From Hermodice carunculata (taxonomy: Eukaryota; Annelida; Polychaeta; Eunicida; Amphinomidae): DNA of 64,000 nt. The stretch spans positions 24,768,739-24,832,738 of the forward strand of contig OZ026630.1 of NCBI GenBank assembly GCA_964020975.1, in the 5' to 3' direction. Numbering within the stretch: position 1 is the stretch's first letter; each line of letters begins with the position of its first letter. Under the pieces are notes generated by a model that saw only the letters and a program-made list of their open reading frames with translations, did not search any database and had not been told where the DNA came from. Positions 58,755-64,000 of this stretch are shown in pieces. Made by a program: the position numbers and the translations under genes.

Positions 58755-58953
58755 CTACAGCTGGCCCATCAGATTTAATAATAATTTGAATGTTGCCTTT
58801 ATCGTTGGTGTTATTGGAACACACAATTGCCTGACTGCTCTCACCAATACTGGATTCCTCATTAATATCAGGGTCTAACACATCAGGATCTCCCCACACA
58901 TCGAGAACAGCCCACTCCTCCGGCCAATCGTCAGGAGACAACTTGGAATCCAT
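58672..58953 (-). CDS. Short acidic ORF overlapping the TatD ORF start
   Basis: It encodes 93 residues beginning MDSKLSPDDWPEEWAVLDVW, rich in D, E and S, with no recognised domain. It ends about 80 bases inside the TatD ORF in another frame. It follows the integrase ORF on the same strand. It may be a leader part of the accessory gene or a small separate product. Part of a fossil element, so no function is assigned. Confidence 0.4.
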   Translation of the reverse strand: MDSKLSPDDWPEEWAVLDVWGDPDVLDPDINEESSIGESSQAIVCSNNTNDKGNIQIIIKSDGPAVDGEVYPGKQSFSGSQVQSKEECPGGGR

Positions 58954-59237
58954 CTAAATATAAACAGTATTCTGTCAACTAAATTGTAGTGCAACTATAT
59001 ACATATATACACATCAAAATGGTCCTTACAACATCAGCACCTGTCATAGAGAAATATACATGAATACATACATAGGAAAATGTAATTCTACATTGATGTG
59101 AATTCAGCATAAAATACAACGGCAGTCAGTGGGTTCCGACCAGTGTATTTATTTAAAATTACAATTCCAAATGCTTCTGGAAATGATCAGATTAGATCCA
59201 ACCAAGAAAAATAAATCCAGAAGTACATAGATTCAGA

Positions 59238-61610
59238 TTAACCTGTGTGATAATCCGCCAAATGTTTTGGCAGAACCACTGCTCTCCCTCTACGAGTCGT
59301 TGACCGCTGAGGGGACAGAGAATCAGTCTGATCAGAATTCTGAGTGCTCGTGGTTACAGGGAAGTCTATATTGCCTATCTGATCTAGAGAACTTCCCCCT
59401 AGAGATGTATAAGCCGATGCACTCTGATTGTCATTACCTCCATCATGAGCCTGCTCACGAATCTCATCAGCTGCATCCTCAGAGAACAAATCCCTACATA
59501 CATCAGCCAATAGAGACTCATCCGGCTCAGCCTGGTCATAAGGTATGGTTTCATCCAGGTCGAGTAATTCGTGCCTCATTTTGCGCATCCATAGAGGAAT
59601 GAAACGATCTTTGCAAGGTTTTAATCGATCGTGATGGGTTACACCTTCCTTCCGACGTCCCTTGATCTTATACAAGGCACTCGAGAGGACTTCAGTAATT
59701 ATGAATGGGCCACTCCACACCTTATTCAACTTCCTTGATTGACCTGGCTTACTAGCAGACTCCAGTTTGTATACAAGATCACCTACTTCAAACGTTCTCT
59801 CCGAGAGTTTCAAGTCATATGTACGCTTTTGCCTGGCTTGAGACACACAAAGATGTTGCCTAACAATGTCATGCACATTGGAGAGTACATCCTTGAGCTG
59901 TCTTACATAAGCAGGTGGTTCACAGGAGGACTCTGGGAATAACCTAAAAGTCAGGTCTCTTGGTGAGAAGACTTCACGCCCCAACATCAGGAGATTAGCA
60001 GAAAACCCAGTGTTACGATTGGGCATTGCTCTAATAGCTGCAGCAAGATGTTGGATGTGCTGATCCCAGTTGCGATTTGCACCTTGTATGCAACAACGTA
60101 TCATTTGTATCAACAACCTGTTGTATCGCTCAACCTCTCCATTACTTCTTGGCCGATATGGGGTAGTCCTGGTTTTGGTGATTTCCAACAGATCACAAAT
60201 AGCGTGAATAAGGTTACCATCCACATTCCTACCTTGATCACTATGGATCTGCAAAGGACAGCCAAACCTTGCGATAAACTCGTCCACGATTTTCCGAACA
60301 ATAGTTTCCGCAGTTTGGTCTGGTAGTGGATAGCACTCAAGCCATTTTGTGAACTGATCTACTAACATCAGAACATAATTATTCCCATCAATACTTTTAG
60401 TGAAAGGACCCAAAATATCTATGTGTAGCCGTTCCATTGGAGCCCCAGCATGGTACTTACCCAAACCTGCTTTAGGCCATGTTTTTGGTTTTTTACACTT
60501 GCTACAAGCAACACATGATTCCACATAGATCTTACTGTCTTGAGTCATTTGATGCCAGAAGAAACTTCTTCGCAGAAGTTGCAAGGTTTTAGTTTGCCCC
60601 AAATGTCCAGAGAACCGAACATCATGGCACAACCTAAGCACTTCTTCTTGCAGCACTTGTGGAACTACAAAGCATTTCCTTGGGATTACATCCTCTCTTA
60701 TGTAGTAGAGTACACCGTTTTCCAACTGCAGCTGAGATTTACACATCCACAAATGTTTCACTGATGGACACTGCAACTGAATCTCGCCAGCAGCAGGGTT
60801 GGTGTTTGTCTCCAGCCACGTAATCACAGGACCAATACTACTGTCCTTCAACTGATGGTCACGCAGTTCCCGATATGTGTAACCGCCAAACCAGTCAGAG
60901 AAAGACTCGCTCACAGAACCTGATTGGAAAGCGTTTGTCAGATTAACACTCCTGATGGCCAAGGGAACTACATCGTCCACTTCCTCCTCAAATCTTGTCC
61001 ATTGGTTGTGAGCACGTACGCAGTATCTGCAGCCACCACATGGAAGTTGTTCTGGCTCACTGCCAGCTGTGTAGAATTCGCAATACCGTTCTTTGTCAGG
61101 GACTCTGGAGAGACCATCCGCATTTTGATGTTTCCTCCCTGCACGGTGCACAATATCCATGTCGTACTGGCTCAATTCTTCAAGCCAGCGAGCTAATTGA
61201 CCTTCAATACACTTGAAACGCATCAACCAAGCCAGACTTGAGTGATCAGTTCTAACCACAAATTTCCGACCCAGAAGATAGTGCCTGTATTGACGTGTGA
61301 ACTTTACTACTGCCAACAGCTCTTTTCTTGTCGTGCAATACTTCCGTTGTGCAGGAGATAATGACAAGCTCCCATATGCAATTACCGTTAATCTTCCATT
61401 CTGCCACTGTGAAAGCTCAGCTCCAATGGAGATTGCCGAAGCATCACAGTCGAGAACAAACATTCCCTCATTCTGTGGGAAGCCCAGCACAGGGGCATCA
61501 ACCAGGGCTGATCTTAATCTACAGAAAGCATCCTGATGTTCCTGGTCAGTTACATTGATGAGCAACACAGATGCCCCCTGGTGACCAGATACTAATACAG
61601 TGGGAGCCAA
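59238..61610 (-). CDS. Ty3/gypsy pol: RNase H and integrase (fossil)
   Basis: It has 790 residues. RNase H: FVLDCDASAISIGAELSQW, then YCTTRKELLAVV, VVRTDHSSLAWL and AGRKHQNADGLSRVP. The integrase zinc module is H...H...C-x2-C, with FSGHLGQTKTLQLL leading to SCVACSKCK. The integrase core has LHIDILGPF (first D), IHSDQGRNVDG (second D) and NGEVERYNR (E). After it lies the GPF module VWSGPFIITEV and THHDRLKPC, then an acidic C-terminal tail of about 130 residues that ends in LADYHTG. Family role: the integrase inserts the cDNA copy and RNase H removes the RNA strand. These are parts of a broken element. Confidence 0.9.
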   Translation of the reverse strand: MAPTVLVSGHQGASVLLINVTDQEHQDAFCRLRSALVDAPVLGFPQNEGMFVLDCDASAISIGAELSQWQNGRLTVIAYGSLSLSPAQRKYCTTRKELLAVVKFTRQYRHYLLGRKFVVRTDHSSLAWLMRFKCIEGQLARWLEELSQYDMDIVHRAGRKHQNADGLSRVPDKERYCEFYTAGSEPEQLPCGGCRYCVRAHNQWTRFEEEVDDVVPLAIRSVNLTNAFQSGSVSESFSDWFGGYTYRELRDHQLKDSSIGPVITWLETNTNPAAGEIQLQCPSVKHLWMCKSQLQLENGVLYYIREDVIPRKCFVVPQVLQEEVLRLCHDVRFSGHLGQTKTLQLLRRSFFWHQMTQDSKIYVESCVACSKCKKPKTWPKAGLGKYHAGAPMERLHIDILGPFTKSIDGNNYVLMLVDQFTKWLECYPLPDQTAETIVRKIVDEFIARFGCPLQIHSDQGRNVDGNLIHAICDLLEITKTRTTPYRPRSNGEVERYNRLLIQMIRCCIQGANRNWDQHIQHLAAAIRAMPNRNTGFSANLLMLGREVFSPRDLTFRLFPESSCEPPAYVRQLKDVLSNVHDIVRQHLCVSQARQKRTYDLKLSERTFEVGDLVYKLESASKPGQSRKLNKVWSGPFIITEVLSSALYKIKGRRKEGVTHHDRLKPCKDRFIPLWMRKMRHELLDLDETIPYDQAEPDESLLADVCRDLFSEDAADEIREQAHDGGNDNQSASAYTSLGGSSLDQIGNIDFPVTTSTQNSDQTDSLSPQRSTTRRGRAVVLPKHLADYHTG

Positions 61611-61661
61611 TAAACCATCTTTGATGGTAACTGGGTTAATTATGTAGGCCTGTTCTTGTGT

Positions 61662-62054
61662 CTAGCCATCAATTTCCACCATGGCTTTGACCTTGCTTTT
61701 TGGTGGAATCACTAATCTGTGCTGCAAAGAGACACGATTTACCGTATGGTACATATCTCCACTCCTACATAAAGAAGCAGGCACAGTTAAACTACCAATC
61801 ATTATTACTTGTTTTTTAAGATCAACTTGACAATGATTGGCAAGCAAGAAGTCCAAACCAAGAATGACTTGATCTGTTATTGGGGCCACATATATGTCCC
61901 ATTTGTGAATCTTATTTCCAATGGATAACCTAACATCCCTAATGAATTTAGCCTTCAACTTGCTATCTTGTCCAACTCCCCTCAATGATACCTGCTCTGC
62001 ACCTGTCAGCTGCAAACCTACTTGTTTTGCTAAGTCCACACTAACTACAGTCAC
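61662..62054 (-). CDS. Ty3/gypsy aspartic protease region (fossil)
   Basis: It reads VTVVSVDLAKQVGLQLTGAE, IHKWDIYVAPITDQVILGLD and FLLANHCQVDLKKQ. Just before the first methionine the same frame carries IDTAAQV, the D-T-A/G catalytic motif of retroelement proteases. The I-L-G-x-D-F segment is the second signature. It lies between gag and RNase H/integrase, as in Ty3/gypsy pol. Part of a broken element. Confidence 0.8.
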   Translation of the reverse strand: MTVVSVDLAKQVGLQLTGAEQVSLRGVGQDSKLKAKFIRDVRLSIGNKIHKWDIYVAPITDQVILGLDFLLANHCQVDLKKQVIMIGSLTVPASLCRSGDMYHTVNRVSLQHRLVIPPKSKVKAMVEIDG

Positions 62055-62362
62055 TTGAGCTGCTGTATCAATGATAGCATTGACAGGAAGAAACTCTCTA
62101 TCTCCACAGGAACTATGAGGTTATATCCCTTGTTTTGGCTGAAAGCAACTTCCCTAAGTGTGCATTCAATTGTCTGAGTCAATGTATTTGTTACACCACT
62201 ATTTACAGAAAACAAATTCACAGAGCCGGATAAGCTATCAGAGCCTACCCCAGTTGTATCAACTGACTCAAGTGAATTATTACCACTATTTACAGTATGT
62301 ACATTGTCCTGTAGGCCAGTAAAATTTACATGGGTTGCTTGTTGGCCTGTGACTACAACCCC

Positions 62363-63993
62363 TCACTTGTTTTTTTCCGGACTCGTCTTTGGGGACCTTT
62401 GTGGGCACTCTCTAGCAAAATGCGAAGAGTCTCCGCACTTGAAGCAATGCCCCCTTTCTCCTCGAGGTGGCGTTGAAGGAGGGGAAATCCCTTTCCGGCT
62501 GATGATGGGACTCCTCTGTGCCTCCATAATAGCCTTGAGAAATGAGGCAAGACCCTTCATTCCTTCCTCAATCCCCGTCTTTATGGCAGTCGAAAGTGGC
62601 TTCTCAATTATACATGCCACCCTCTCCTCAACAGATTTCCCCTTGTCTGTTGCTTGCTGTTTAAAATTGGTAGCTCGCACATCATACTCCTCTTCCTCAT
62701 CAGACCCCTCAAATGAAACTTTTTTTACAGATCTCTTTGGGGTGCCAAAAACAGTTTCATAATTTTGAAGATGAATTTTCATCAGGTGAAGAGCTTCTGT
62801 CAGATCTCTTGGCTCCCTATGCAAGACTTGTACAGCGGCCTGTTGATGAACACACCCCCTAAGGAATGCTTCCATAGCCATGGTCTGTATAATCATTGCA
62901 GCCTCACCCAATGCATGTGGAAAACCATCTTGAGCCAGTTTTTGCGTTCTCTGTGCGAACTCCTCCAACTTTTCATGAGGTCTCTGCTTTAAATTGGACA
63001 ACTTCCGGTGTACAGCAGATGGTGGATCCGTACAACCAAACCGTTGGTCCAATTTCAAAACGAGAAGATTATAATCTTCCCTGGTAATCCTGTCCAGACT
63101 GCCATAAAAATCGAGAGCTTTGTCCCTCAGACTATCCGTGAGTCTGTCTAACCTCTCAAATGGCGCCCAGTTATACCTATTCGCCTGCCTCTCAAACTGC
63201 ATGTAAAAAGCACGCCAGTCCTGGGTGCCACTGTAAATGGCCATCTTCTGTGGTGGTGGCTCCCTAACATTCTGACGCCTCGGTGGAACATCATACTGAT
63301 GTGCAGGTGGACCAAAAAAGGGCTGCGCACCAGGGTTAACTGGCAACGGTAGCACTGGCAGAGGTTGTCGCGGTTGTGTTACTGAAAAACCAGGTGGAGG
63401 CTGATGAACTGGTACCTGAAAACCGGGAGGCACCTGTACATTGGTGACAGGTAACTGCGGAGGCAGACTAGTAGGCAACAATGCATCAGGTAATTGTGAT
63501 GCAGCTACTAAGAGACCACCTGTTTGCTGAGAAACAATGGGTGTACTGCATCCCAATGGCGTTGTGACTGAACCCCTAGAAAGATTGGCTGTTGTCGTTG
63601 TGTTAAAAGGGGGAGATGTATAGACTGGAGGTGGAATTCTTGAAACTGATGGAGCAGGTAAGCTATATATATATCATCTGCTATACTCGCTACCGCCTGT
63701 GAAGTACGCACACTCACCATGGTAGTACTTTGAATATGTTGTTCAAATGTATTCAGTCTTTTCTCCACAGCAGCAGTGATTTTCTGCTCAAATACTCCCA
63801 TCTGACTCCTAATACTGGACATAATTGCTGTCAACATCTGTTCGTTCTCTGCAGAAAGATCTGGTTGACCCCCACCATCGTTATCATCTCTCATCTCCAC
63901 CCCGGGTTCCAAAAAGATGAATTCATCTTCCAACAGTTTGTCCCAGGATTCAGGTGTCAAAATCTGCGCGCTACGCAAATCGAAAAAAGACAT
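62363..63993 (-). CDS. Ty3/gypsy gag with CCHC knuckle (fossil)
   Basis: The N-terminal part starts MSFFDLRSAQILTPESWDKL and contains a helical segment near 63,830-63,700. A Pro-rich region follows (for example PPGFQVPVHQPPPGFSV). The capsid-like domain reads WRAFYMQFERQANRYNW, then LDFYGSLDRITREDYNLL and HEKLEEFAQRTQKLAQDGFP. A C-terminal nucleocapsid knuckle, CFKCGDSSHFARECP, completes the order expected for Ty3/gypsy gag. It packages the element RNA and forms the particle in the family. Part of a broken element; the gag fossil at 39.2-41.5 kb is its closest relative here. Confidence 0.85.
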
Positions 63994-64000
63994 GACAAGT

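Larger units (their letters stand above)
56937..64000 (-). mobile_element. Ty3/gypsy LTR element with TatD cargo gene (runs off the window)
   Basis: On the minus strand the parts run in the order gag (63993-62363), protease (62054-61662), RNase H and integrase (61610-59238), TatD-type ORF (58953-57288) and tandem-repeat 3' region (57200-56937). Gag with a CCHC knuckle, an aspartic protease and RNase H placed before integrase define Ty3/gypsy. The integrase carries the H-H-C-C and D-D-E features and a GPF module after the core. The upstream terminal repeat is outside the window and the downstream one could not be set. The element is a broken copy with about five breaks. Its ORFs are still long, so it is probably a fairly recent fossil and younger than the related piece at 39.2-41.5 kb. 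Confidence 0.85.

Noticed and set aside
59267-61558. Plus-strand frames opposite RNase H and integrase
   Set aside because: Antisense shadows of the gypsy pol; no independent motif.

Overview
The window is nuclear DNA of an animal: AT-rich, with very few long open frames, spliced coding exons with consensus GT/AG borders, long microsatellites and many decayed transposable elements. The only clear host gene is an interleukin-17-receptor-like gene. Together with the LINE and Ty3/gypsy content this suggests a marine invertebrate, most likely a lophotrochozoan such as a mollusc. That placement is inference; no species-diagnostic sequence was recognised.

Layout. 1-6.8 kb: a decayed Tigger-like (Tc1/mariner superfamily) DNA transposon with terminal inverted repeats and TA target duplications (173-1008), palindromic repeats near 1.7 kb, then mostly featureless sequence and microsatellites. 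6.8-28.2 kb, plus strand: exons of the IL-17-receptor-like gene. Nine exons from 8,940 to 28,174 join in compatible phases and encode two receptor ectodomain modules, a Ser/Thr-rich stalk, one membrane helix and a cytoplasmic SEFIR domain. One or two earlier exons are tentative and the signal-peptide exon was not found. Introns hold two degraded LINEs (10.15-14.29 kb and 18.5-19.3 kb) and long TA tracts.

28.8-37.2 kb: pieces of one LINE family on the minus strand in two partial copies. The second copy is interrupted by a plus-strand L1/Tx1-like LINE tail with an 11-bp target duplication and by a fold-back element with 58-bp near-perfect arms. 39.2-41.5 kb: an old gag-protease fossil of a Ty3/gypsy element. 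43.5-44.2 kb: a LINE ORF1 fragment. 48.3-48.8 kb: a tyrosine-recombinase fossil. 49.9-53.2 kb: several tandem-repeat blocks. 53.8-56.3 kb: the reverse-transcriptase half of another minus-strand LINE.

56.9-64 kb, minus strand: a Ty3/gypsy element that runs off the right edge. It reads gag, protease, RNase H/integrase and then an extra ORF for a zinc-finger-plus-TatD-type metal-dependent nuclease. The extra ORF occupies the place where env or other accessory genes usually sit. This cargo gene is the most unusual feature here. The element is a broken copy but looks much younger than the related fossil at 39-41.5 kb.
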